From NCBI GenBank assembly GCA_964495145.1, contig CAZBUP010000019.1, forward strand, positions 1 to 21,708: DNA of 21,708 bases, in the 5' to 3' direction. Positions 14,939-21,708 of this stretch are shown here, in pieces (within the stretch, counting starts at the first letter, position 1; every line of letters starts with the position of its first letter). The position numbers and the translations under genes were made by a program. This stretch comes from UBA6120 sp964495145. Lineage in GTDB: Bacteria; Bacillota_I; Bacilli_A; RFN20; CAG-826. The notes beneath the pieces were generated by a model. The model was not told where the DNA came from. It ran no database searches and was given only the letters and a program-made list of their open reading frames with translations.

Positions 14939-16441
14939 ATGGAAAAACTCAAATATTTTACCAATAATCAATTAGTTACTAGTCAAACCGAGCTATATTT
15001 TAACGCTTACGATCCATCGACCGGGGCCGTCATCGCCCAAGTGCCGGCTTGCACCCTGATTGAATTAAACCAGGTGGTAGCCAATGCGAAAGCGGCTTAC
15101 CCCGGGTGGGCGGCCACCCCAGTCATGAAACGGGTCCAAATTCTCTATCGGGTCCGCGAGTTATTGCTGGAACACCTGGACGAACTGACGCTTTTAGTCG
15201 CCCTTGAAAACGGCAAAGTCTACGACGAAGCCCAAGGCGACGTCTTGAAAGCCAAGGAAGGAACCGAACAGGCGATCACGGCCCCGACGGCCCTCCAAGG
15301 CCAGAGCCTCATGGATGCTTCTACCGGATATGACACGGTCTTATATCGGGAACCGCTCGGCGTTTTCGCCGGGATCGTCCCGTTCAATTTTCCGGCCATG
15401 ATTCCGTTTGGATGGATGGCGCCCATATGCGTGGCGGCCGGCAACACCATCGTATTGAAAGCCGCCAACCAAACGCCGCGCACCGCTCTACGAATCGCCC
15501 AACTGTATGCCGAAGCCGGCATGCCCAAAGGCGTCATCAACGTGATAACCACGGCCAATCAGGAAGCCGAAGTCCTCTTGCGTCATCCCGATGTCGTTGG
15601 GATCACCTTCGTCGGCAGCACTAAGGTCGGACGCCATATCTATGAGGTGGCAGCCGCAAACGGCAAACGGGTTCAAGCTCTATGCCAAGCCAAGAACCAC
15701 GCTTTGGTCCTCAAGGACGCCCCGATTGACCGGGTCGCCGCCAGCATCATCAATTCGGCCTTTGGCTGTGGGGGCCAGCGCTGCATGGCCTTGCCGGTCG
15801 TCGTCGTGGAAAACGACGTCGCCGACCAACTGGTCGCCGCCATCAAAGACCAAGCCACCCAGTTGCGGCTCGGACCAGCGTATGACAAGACGAGCCAACT
15901 GGGACCGGTGGTTTCCCCCGAACGCAAGAAAGCGATCCTCGACTGGATTGACGTCGGTTTACAAGAAGGCGCGAAACTAATGCTGGACGGCCGCACGGTT
16001 GCCGTGCCCGGCCATGAGCAGGGATTTTATTTAGGACCGACCATATTCGACCACGTGACCGAATCGATGCGGGTCGGCCAGGAAGAACTATTCGGCCCGG
16101 TCTTGTGCATCAAGCGCGTGGCTTCCTTTTCGGAAGGCCTTACCTTGATGAACGCCAGCCCTTATGGCAACGGCAGCATCATTTTTACCCAAAACGGCCA
16201 TTACGCCCGCGAGTTCGTCAAACGGACCGGGGCCGGCATGGTCGGGGTCAACGTCGGTATTCCGGTTCCCATCGGCGCCTTCCCATTCAATGGGCATAAA
16301 TTAAGTTTCTTTGGCGATATCCATGTCCTTGGATCCGATGGCTTCAAGTTCTATACCGAGGCTAAAGTGGTTACCAGCCGTTGGTTTGACGAAGAGGAAA
16401 AGAAAAAGACCCAGGTATCGACTTGGGACGGCACGATATAA
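14939..16441 (+). CDS. CoA-acylating aldehyde dehydrogenase, IolA/MmsA type
   Basis: The 500-residue enzyme belongs to the methylmalonate/malonate-semialdehyde dehydrogenase branch, which oxidises an aldehyde with NAD+ and CoA to an acyl-CoA. The catalytic cysteine is C282 in GCGGQRCMA. The branch-specific AKNH replaces the usual glutamate region of hydrolytic aldehyde dehydrogenases. The C-terminus has the family stretch VGVNVGIPVPIGAFPFNGHK and GSDGFKFYTEAKVVTSRW. IolA itself converts malonate semialdehyde to acetyl-CoA and CO2; whether this protein does so or uses another semialdehyde is open. The start is the ATG at 14939 with AAGGA at 14927-14931. Longer frames overlap the upstream gene and lack a site. 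The AGGAG for the next gene overlaps its stop. Confidence 0.88.
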   Translation: MEKLKYFTNNQLVTSQTELYFNAYDPSTGAVIAQVPACTLIELNQVVANAKAAYPGWAATPVMKRVQILYRVRELLLEHLDELTLLVALENGKVYDEAQGDVLKAKEGTEQAITAPTALQGQSLMDASTGYDTVLYREPLGVFAGIVPFNFPAMIPFGWMAPICVAAGNTIVLKAANQTPRTALRIAQLYAEAGMPKGVINVITTANQEAEVLLRHPDVVGITFVGSTKVGRHIYEVAAANGKRVQALCQAKNHALVLKDAPIDRVAASIINSAFGCGGQRCMALPVVVVENDVADQLVAAIKDQATQLRLGPAYDKTSQLGPVVSPERKKAILDWIDVGLQEGAKLMLDGRTVAVPGHEQGFYLGPTIFDHVTESMRVGQEELFGPVLCIKRVASFSEGLTLMNASPYGNGSIIFTQNGHYAREFVKRTGAGMVGVNVGIPVPIGAFPFNGHKLSFFGDIHVLGSDGFKFYTEAKVVTSRWFDEEEKKKTQVSTWDGTI

Positions 16442-16455
16442 GGAGCCAATCGAAC

Positions 16456-17649
16456 ATGAGCGAAAAAATGCGTTTTGTCTTAATCGGGTGCGGGCGCATC
16501 GCCACCTTGCACGTAGCCGGGTACCGCGACCGCGACGATGCCGAACTGTATGGCGTATACGATAAGAAAAAAGCCGTGGCTTTGGCTTTTGCTAAAGAAC
16601 ATGGCATTCCGAGGGTCTACGATTCATTCGAAGAAGTCTTGTCCGATTCTAGCGTCACCGGCATCGAACTGTTGGTCCCCCATCATCTCCACTGCCAGAT
16701 GACGATTCAGGCTTGCCAGGCCAAAAAGCACGTCTCGGTCCAAAAACCGATGGCCATGAATTTGAAAGAATGCGATTTGATGATCGAGGCCGCACGGGCT
16801 AACGGCGTCAAATTGAAAGTGTATGAAAACTTCGTCCATTACCCACCCTACAAGCGGATGAAAGACATGATTGCCCAAGGCGAAATCGGTCATGTGCTTG
16901 GGATTCGTTACAAGATGAACAACTGCAGTCTGATGTCGGTCAACACCCCGGGCGTCAAAGCCCGGGCCAAAGGCGTCGAGGGGAGCGAGGAATTGCCGGA
17001 GACCGGTTGGAAAATCAACCCGACCAGTTGGCTATGGCGCTTGAACGACACCTTGGCGGGCGGGGGACCGTTCGTCTTTGACGACGGCTACCACAAATTT
17101 TCATTGTTTTACGATTTGTTCGGGGCCATCGAAAAGGTCACGGCTTGGATCGACACCACCCCGGTTTTAGCCGGCATCTGCCAAGATTGCCCAGCCGTCG
17201 TCATGTGGAAATATCGCGATAAGAAACTCTATGGCACGTGGGATATCACCGCTAGCGACGACATGTACATCCAATCGAAATACTATACGTGCGACGAACG
17301 GATGGAAATCACCGGCTCGCGCGGGGTCCTGTGGCTGACGCGGTGCACGGCTACCCTATTGCCCGACGTGGCCCCCATTGTCATGTACCGCGATGGGAAG
17401 TTGACCGAATTTTGGGAAGAGAAGAACGATTGGCAGGATTCATTTATCGGCTCGACCCATGACTTCATCGATGCCATCAAAGACAATCGGGAACCGGTGT
17501 TGTCGGGCGCAGTCGGCAAGGAAGTGCTGAAATTCGCCTTAGCGGCCATCGATTCGGCCAAAAACAACCGAACCGTATTTTTAAACGAATACCTTGATAA
17601 GGCCATTCCCAAGAAAAAAGGCATCCTCGGGATGTTACTAGGCAAGTAG
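16456..17649 (+). CDS. Gfo/Idh/MocA-family NAD-dependent protein
   Basis: The 397-residue protein has an N-terminal Rossmann fold (LIGCGRIATLHVAGY, residues about 5-20) and the C-terminal alpha/beta domain of the family. The EKP motif is Q96-K97-P98, keeping the lysine but not the glutamate. The catalytic pair is D209 and H213 in VFDDGYHKF, at the D-X3-H spacing of inositol dehydrogenases. The usual role is NAD-dependent oxidation of a secondary hydroxyl on a sugar, inositol or sugar acid. Some members of this fold are instead NAD-dependent glycosidases, including enzymes acting on sulfoquinovosides, and that cannot be excluded. AGGAG at 16441-16445 supports ATG 16456. It lies one base before the transketolase N gene, so coupling is tight. 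Confidence 0.85.
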   Translation: MSEKMRFVLIGCGRIATLHVAGYRDRDDAELYGVYDKKKAVALAFAKEHGIPRVYDSFEEVLSDSSVTGIELLVPHHLHCQMTIQACQAKKHVSVQKPMAMNLKECDLMIEAARANGVKLKVYENFVHYPPYKRMKDMIAQGEIGHVLGIRYKMNNCSLMSVNTPGVKARAKGVEGSEELPETGWKINPTSWLWRLNDTLAGGGPFVFDDGYHKFSLFYDLFGAIEKVTAWIDTTPVLAGICQDCPAVVMWKYRDKKLYGTWDITASDDMYIQSKYYTCDERMEITGSRGVLWLTRCTATLLPDVAPIVMYRDGKLTEFWEEKNDWQDSFIGSTHDFIDAIKDNREPVLSGAVGKEVLKFALAAIDSAKNNRTVFLNEYLDKAIPKKKGILGMLLGK

Positions 17650-17650
17650 T

Positions 17651-18484
17651 ATGACCCATTACCAAAACTTGAAAGTCTTAGCGGCGGAAATCCGCAAACT
17701 GACGATCCACGCCATGGAAAGCTCCGGGTACGGCCATATCGGGGGCGCGATGTCGATTTGCGATCTTCTGGCCGTCCTTTACGGCGGGGCCATGCATGTC
17801 AATCCCCAGGCGCCACGCCAACTTGACCGCGACTGGCTCGTGCTGAGCAAAGGCCACTGCGGTCCGGCTCTCATCGCCACCTTGGCGCACCAAGGCTATT
17901 TTGACGTTTCGGAATTGAAAACGCTTAACGCCAACGGGACCAAATACCCCAACCATTGCGACCGTCTGAAAACGCCTGGCATCGACATCACGACCGGTTC
18001 TTTAGGGCAAGGTCTTTCCCTGGCCAGTGGCGTCGCCTTCGGCCATCGTTTGAACCAGATGCCGAATTACGTTTATGCCATCGTCGGCGACGGCGAACTG
18101 CAGGAGGGCCAAAATTGGGAAGCCCTCCAATTCATCGCCCATCAAAACTTGAATCATCTCATCATGTTCATCGATAACAACAAACGCCAATTGGACGGTT
18201 ACCTTACCGATATTTGCGAGCAAAACGATTTAGGCCAGAAACTTTCTGCCTTCGGGCTCGCGGTCCAGACCATCGACGGCCATGACGTCGAAGCGATTGA
18301 GCGGGCCATCGCCAAAGCTAAAACATCAGAAAAACCGAGCGCTGTCATCTTGAATACCGAGAAAGGCCATGGCTGCTCATTTGCCGAAATACCGGGCTTC
18401 AACCATTACATGGTGATTACCAAAGCGATGGCCGATGCGGCTTGCGATGAAATCGATCGGCGCTTAAAGGAAGCATTGTCATGA
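17651..18484 (+). CDS. Transketolase, N-terminal subunit
   Basis: This 277-residue protein is the ThDP diphosphate-binding half of a split transketolase. It shows GHIGGAMSICDLL, LSKGHCGPALIATLA, GSLGQGLS and the cofactor motif GDGELQEGQNWEA (146-158) followed by D175-N-N. With its partner it transfers a two-carbon unit from a ketose to an aldose acceptor. One base separates it from the Gfo/Idh stop, with no good ribosome site, which implies translational reinitiation. It ends in an ATGA overlap with the C-terminal subunit. Split transketolases are frequent in Bacillota and archaea, and dedicated copies occur in sugar catabolic operons, as here. Confidence 0.93.
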   Translation: MTHYQNLKVLAAEIRKLTIHAMESSGYGHIGGAMSICDLLAVLYGGAMHVNPQAPRQLDRDWLVLSKGHCGPALIATLAHQGYFDVSELKTLNANGTKYPNHCDRLKTPGIDITTGSLGQGLSLASGVAFGHRLNQMPNYVYAIVGDGELQEGQNWEALQFIAHQNLNHLIMFIDNNKRQLDGYLTDICEQNDLGQKLSAFGLAVQTIDGHDVEAIERAIAKAKTSEKPSAVILNTEKGHGCSFAEIPGFNHYMVITKAMADAACDEIDRRLKEALS

Positions 18485-19449
18485 TCAAACTAATGAACGA
18501 ATTCAAATTGGACGCTAAGGAAATGCGATCCTACTATAGCGACGCCTTAATCGAAGCCGCCGAGAAAGATCGGCGCATCGTCGCCATCGATGCCGACGTG
18601 TCCCATTCGATGGGAACGGTCCCTTTTTACGAAAAATTTCCGGATCGGGCCGTCAACTGCGGCATTATGGAAGCCCACATGGTCGGTTTTGCTGCCGGGT
18701 TGTCGGCGACTGGCTATGTCCCCTTCGTCCATGCCTTCGCCACTTTTGCGACCCGGAGGGCCTTTGACCAATTGTTCTTGGCCGCCGGTTACCAACAAAT
18801 GAATATCAAGGTCATCGGAGGCGACGCCGGGGTAACGGCCACCAGCAACGGAGGCACCCACATGCCATTTGAAGACCTGGCCTTGACCCGGGTGATTCCC
18901 GGCTTCACGGTCATTGAACCGGCCGATGGATCGGCGTACCGTCAATTGATTGCCCAAGCGGCCGCGACTTACGGGAACTTCTATATTCGCTCGACGCGGC
19001 GGAAAACCGTGCGTCTCTACGATGAGGGCACCGATTTCCTCGTTGGAAAAGCCAATCAAATCAAAGACGGGACCGACGTGGCCGTCATCGCTTGCGGCAT
19101 CATGGTCCATGAAGCGCTGCTTGCGGCCCAAGTTCTCGAAAAAGAAGGAATCTCGGTGCGAGTCATCGATATGTTCACCATCAAGCCGATTGATGAAGCG
19201 GCCATTATCAAAGCGGCGCGGGAATGCCGGGCCATCGTGACGGCCGAAAACCACAATGTCGTCGGCGGCCTCGGAAGCGCCGTCGATCACGTGGTCACTT
19301 CCAACTTTCCAGTCCCGGTTGGAAAGGTTGGCGTCCATGATTCGTTTGGGGAAGTTGGCACTCAAGACTACTTGATGGAGAGATTCCAATTGACATCCAA
19401 ACATATCATCGTGAGAATTAAAGAAGTTATAGCGAGGAAACGACCATGA
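18481..19449 (+). CDS. Transketolase, C-terminal subunit
   Basis: This 322-residue protein carries the pyrimidine-binding domain (about 12-185) and the transketolase C domain (about 195-315). The catalytic glutamate is E64 in NCGIMEAHMVGFAAGLS. The substrate-side loop reads TATSNGGTHMPFED (about 119-132), which departs from the common D-G-A/P-S/T-H form of pentose-phosphate enzymes and may reflect a specialised donor. AAGGAA lies before the start. Its TGA overlaps the ATG of the isomerase gene. The complex should work on a ketose made by the downstream isomerase or imported by the transporter. Confidence 0.93.
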   Translation: MIKLMNEFKLDAKEMRSYYSDALIEAAEKDRRIVAIDADVSHSMGTVPFYEKFPDRAVNCGIMEAHMVGFAAGLSATGYVPFVHAFATFATRRAFDQLFLAAGYQQMNIKVIGGDAGVTATSNGGTHMPFEDLALTRVIPGFTVIEPADGSAYRQLIAQAAATYGNFYIRSTRRKTVRLYDEGTDFLVGKANQIKDGTDVAVIACGIMVHEALLAAQVLEKEGISVRVIDMFTIKPIDEAAIIKAARECRAIVTAENHNVVGGLGSAVDHVVTSNFPVPVGKVGVHDSFGEVGTQDYLMERFQLTSKHIIVRIKEVIARKRP

Positions 19450-20078
19450 AAATCGCCGTCATCAGCGAAGTCTCGGCTCGCGATAAAAACCCCGACATCA
19501 TCAAAGCCCTGCAAGATCGGGGCCAAGAGATTTTCAATGTCGGCATGGTTCCCGGCGAGCAACCGATTGAATTGACTTATATCCATACCGGACTGATGGC
19601 CGCCATCTTGTTGAATTTGGGGCTGGTCGACCTTGTGGTCGGCGGCTGCGGCACCGGGCAAGGTTTTTTAAATTCGGTCATGCAATACCCAAACGTTATC
19701 TGCGGTTTGCTGACCGATCCCTTGGACGGCTTCCTTTTCTCGCAGATCAACGCCGGCAACTGCATCTCCTTAGCCTTGAACAAAGATTACGGCTGGGCCG
19801 GGGATTTGAATCTGCGGTACATCTTCGACCGCTTTTTTGAAATGACGCCGGGCCAAGGTTATCCGAAAGCCCGTCAAGACAGCCAAGCGAAATCGCGCGC
19901 TATTTTAAAAGACCTATCACGGGCGAGCCACCGACCGTTGCGCGAGACCCTGGCCCTCATCGACGGGGCTCTATTGGATACGGTGATGAAGATGCCATCT
20001 TTCCGCGAATTGATTGGCAAAGCCTCTTCCAATGACCCGATTCATGATTTGCTTATGCAGCACGCCAAGACCAAATAG
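19446..20078 (+). CDS. Enlarged RpiB/LacAB-type sugar isomerase
   Basis: The 210-residue protein belongs to the RpiB/LacA/LacB aldose-ketose isomerases. The conserved catalytic cysteine is C68 in VVGGCGTGQGFLNS. The N-terminal SDHAG of ribose-5-phosphate isomerase B is replaced by SEVSARD, so the His used there for substrate contact is missing. A tail of about 60 residues beyond the usual 150 runs to the end. This points to a substrate other than ribose 5-phosphate. Relatives isomerise galactose 6-phosphate, erythrulose phosphates, and, in the sulfoglycolytic transketolase route, sulfoerythrose. Position directly after the transketolase pair suggests that it turns an aldose product of transketolase back into a ketose donor. 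GAGGAAA lies just before the ATG. Confidence 0.85.
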   Translation: MKIAVISEVSARDKNPDIIKALQDRGQEIFNVGMVPGEQPIELTYIHTGLMAAILLNLGLVDLVVGGCGTGQGFLNSVMQYPNVICGLLTDPLDGFLFSQINAGNCISLALNKDYGWAGDLNLRYIFDRFFEMTPGQGYPKARQDSQAKSRAILKDLSRASHRPLRETLALIDGALLDTVMKMPSFRELIGKASSNDPIHDLLMQHAKTK

Positions 20079-20129
20079 ATTGCAGAAGCGGCCTTATTTC
20101 GTTTTTTTCATCAGCGATGAAGCGTTTCA

Positions 20130-20154
20130 ATCAATGCCAGCCATTGATGGAGGG
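20130..20154 (+). promoter_or_regulatory. Hairpin abutting the ribosome site of the transporter gene
   Basis: ATCAATG (20130-20136) pairs with CATTGAT (20142-20148) around CCAGC, a perfect seven-base stem. The next base begins the GGAGGG ribosome site (20149-20154), five bases before the ATG. Being fully upstream, it may protect or insulate the site, or be a protein-binding site. Confidence 0.45.
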
Positions 20155-20159
20155 ATATT

Positions 20160-21647
20160 ATGAAGAAACTACGAGCCAAATTAGCCTATGGAGCCGGCGA
20201 TATTTACGGCGGCGGCGCCTTCTTGGTGTTCAGCCTCTTATACATGAACTTCTTGACCTTGGTCGAAGGGATTCCCGTGGCTGCGGCCACTATCATCATT
20301 TTCATCGGCAAGATATGGGACGCGGTCACCGATCCCCTGGTTGGGCGCTTGTCCGACAAGACGCGGTCGAAATTCGGCCGGCGCCGCTTTTATTTCTTGC
20401 TAGGCATCATCCCGGTATTGATTTCTTTCGTGACCTTGTTCTATTCGTTTGGCATCACCAGCGAGATCGGCAAGATCATATACCATACTTTCGCCTACAT
20501 GTTCTTCGGGACCGCCTTCACCATCGTGATGGTCCCCTATAACGCCGTCTTGTCCGATATTACCTCCGATTATAACGAACGGACCAGTTTCACCACCATC
20601 CGGATGATGATTTCCGGCGCCGCTTCGCTCGTGTGCGCCGTGGTCCCCGGCATGATCATCAAAGGCATTGGCGGCGAAGTCAACGGCGCCGCTCAAGTCA
20701 ACGGCTATCTCGTCATGGCCTTGATCCTCGGCGTCTTGTTCGGCGTGGCGTGGCTCATCGTCTTTTTGGGCGTCAAGGAGAAGAAGGACTTGGAAACACC
20801 CGAGAAGATTACCTTCAAGGATTGGCTCGGCATTTTCAAAAACAAACCATATCGTAATTACTTAGGCATATTCTTGACCTTTCAGATCGCGGTCGACCTC
20901 GTCTTGGCCATTTTCATTTTCTACGTCGATCTCGTCATCTTGAAATACCAATACTATGAGTTGTTCGTCGGCCTGCTTTTGGTTTTCCAAATCATCTTCA
21001 TGGTGGTCAACAACCTGATAGCCCAAAAGAAGGGCAAGGCTTTCCCGATCTTCATCGGCTTGCCGATTTGGATTGGCGTCTCTTTAGCCTTCATCGCCTT
21101 CAACAGCACGACCCCCATTTGGGTGATCGCCGTCATGGCCGTGATGATCGCCTTAGGGTCATCGGCCGGCAACTTGTCGACTTGGTCGATGTTGACAGAC
21201 ATCTACGACATTGATGAAATCATGACCTCGAAGCGGCGCGAAGGCCTATACAGCGGGGTGACCACCTTCGCCCGTAAATTAGGAAGCGGCATCGCCATAT
21301 TGATTCTCGGGCTCGGACTCAAAGCTTTGGGTTTCGACCAAGACACTTACAATATATTGAGAAGCACGGCCGAAAACTTCGATCCCTCGGTCTATGCGAG
21401 TTCCGGCCTTGTGGCCGGCATCCGCTGGATGTTCGTGGCCATCCCTTCGGTCTTGTGCCTATTATGTTTGGCTTTCGCTTTCTTCAATAAAATCAACAAA
21501 CGGCGGTTTGACGCCGTTATCGCCGGCATCGAGAGTTTCAAGCTTCATGGCAATATCAACGGCTTGGCTCCCGAGGTGATTCAGGATATTGAAGTGGCCA
21601 CTGGCGTCAAGAAGGAAGCGCTTTGGGCTGGGAATAACAAGCGTTGA
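20160..21647 (+). CDS. GPH-family sugar/cation symporter
   Basis: The 495-residue protein is a major-facilitator-type carrier of the glycoside-pentoside-hexuronide:cation symporter family (MelB, YihO and others), with about twelve membrane helices. The hallmark after helix 2 is DAVTDPLVGRLSDKTRSKFG, and the N-terminal LAYGAGDIYGGG is typical. A charged cytoplasmic loop sits in the middle (LGVKEKKDLETPEKI). It should import the substrate of the operon with Na+ or H+. Substrates of this family include melibiose, xylosides, glucuronides and sulfoquinovose glycosides; none can be chosen from sequence. It is the last gene of the operon, 81 bases after the isomerase, with its own strong ribosome site GGAGGG, and is followed by a terminator. 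Confidence 0.92.
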   Translation: MKKLRAKLAYGAGDIYGGGAFLVFSLLYMNFLTLVEGIPVAAATIIIFIGKIWDAVTDPLVGRLSDKTRSKFGRRRFYFLLGIIPVLISFVTLFYSFGITSEIGKIIYHTFAYMFFGTAFTIVMVPYNAVLSDITSDYNERTSFTTIRMMISGAASLVCAVVPGMIIKGIGGEVNGAAQVNGYLVMALILGVLFGVAWLIVFLGVKEKKDLETPEKITFKDWLGIFKNKPYRNYLGIFLTFQIAVDLVLAIFIFYVDLVILKYQYYELFVGLLLVFQIIFMVVNNLIAQKKGKAFPIFIGLPIWIGVSLAFIAFNSTTPIWVIAVMAVMIALGSSAGNLSTWSMLTDIYDIDEIMTSKRREGLYSGVTTFARKLGSGIAILILGLGLKALGFDQDTYNILRSTAENFDPSVYASSGLVAGIRWMFVAIPSVLCLLCLAFAFFNKINKRRFDAVIAGIESFKLHGNINGLAPEVIQDIEVATGVKKEALWAGNNKR

Positions 21648-21674
21648 TTCCATAATTAGTCGTATGTTTGATTC

Positions 21675-21699
21675 AGGGAGCGCCAAGCGCTTCCTTTTT
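21675..21699 (+). terminator. Terminator of the catabolic operon
   Basis: AGGGAGCGC (21675-21683) pairs with GCGCTTCCT (21687-21695) around CAA, with one G-T pair, followed by a T-run to 21699. It marks the end of the seven-gene operon. Confidence 0.9.
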
Positions 21700-21708
21700 C
21701 ATAAAAAA

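Noticed and set aside
18547..19404. Minus-strand frame of 285 codons opposite the transketolase C subunit
   Set aside because: It is a shadow of a strongly conserved plus-strand gene and contains no family motif or expression signal.
13138..21647. Ordinary myo-inositol catabolic operon
   Set aside because: Homologue types of IolG, IolD and IolA are present, but the dehydratase, IolB isomerase, kinase and aldolase are missing and replaced by transketolase and an RpiB-type isomerase.
1..21708. CRISPR array, insertion sequence or rRNA
   Set aside because: No regularly spaced repeats, transposase motifs, terminal inverted repeats of IS type or rRNA sequence were seen.

Overview
The window looks like a moderately GC-rich chromosomal segment from a member of the Bacillota, probably class Bacilli or a relative of the Mollicutes and Erysipelotrichia. 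The signs are AGGAGG-type ribosome sites, Gram-positive rho-independent terminators, a CCA-encoding tRNA, MgtE, long-form HPF, PduL in place of a classical Pta, a glycolipid-type GT4 glycosyltransferase and a SAM-clan riboswitch before metK. TGA is used as a stop. I cannot name the species.

Left edge (1 to about 830): a clearly AT-rich stretch with the end of an unknown membrane protein and then some 300 bases without a gene. It abuts the 3' end of a tRNA-Leu(GAG) gene on the minus strand and carries a tandem ACACCCAAA repeat. This resembles the end of an element integrated at a tRNA; no integrase or second attachment site is visible.

Housekeeping and envelope block (930 to 11130): mgtE diverges from a two-gene lipid operon. 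The first gene fuses a flippase-like membrane domain to a GT4 glycosyltransferase; the second is a PlsC-type acyltransferase with a zinc ribbon and a further C-terminal domain. Then come pduL, metK under a riboswitch with terminator, hpf, a HAD phosphatase translationally coupled to an unrecognised helical protein, a small two-helix membrane protein and a 51-residue orphan. A terminator shared by both strands separates this block from a membrane-anchored EAL (c-di-GMP phosphodiesterase) gene on the minus strand.

Catabolic operon (13138 to 21699): seven tightly packed genes bounded by an intergenic region rich in inverted repeats and a strong terminator. They encode a ThDP enzyme of the acetolactate synthase/IolD type, a CoA-acylating aldehyde dehydrogenase of the IolA/MmsA type, a Gfo/Idh/MocA protein, the two halves of a split transketolase, an enlarged RpiB/LacAB-type isomerase and a GPH-family sugar symporter. 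There is no kinase, aldolase or regulator. The set matches no complete textbook pathway: it shares three family types with the inositol operon but replaces its kinase and aldolase stage with transketolase plus isomerase. Split transketolase plus an RpiB-type isomerase also recalls the sulfoglycolytic transketolase route, which needs no kinase because sulfonate stands in for phosphate. The likely outputs are pentose phosphate and an acyl-CoA such as acetyl-CoA, which PduL could turn into acetyl phosphate. This operon is the best candidate in the window for an undescribed pathway.
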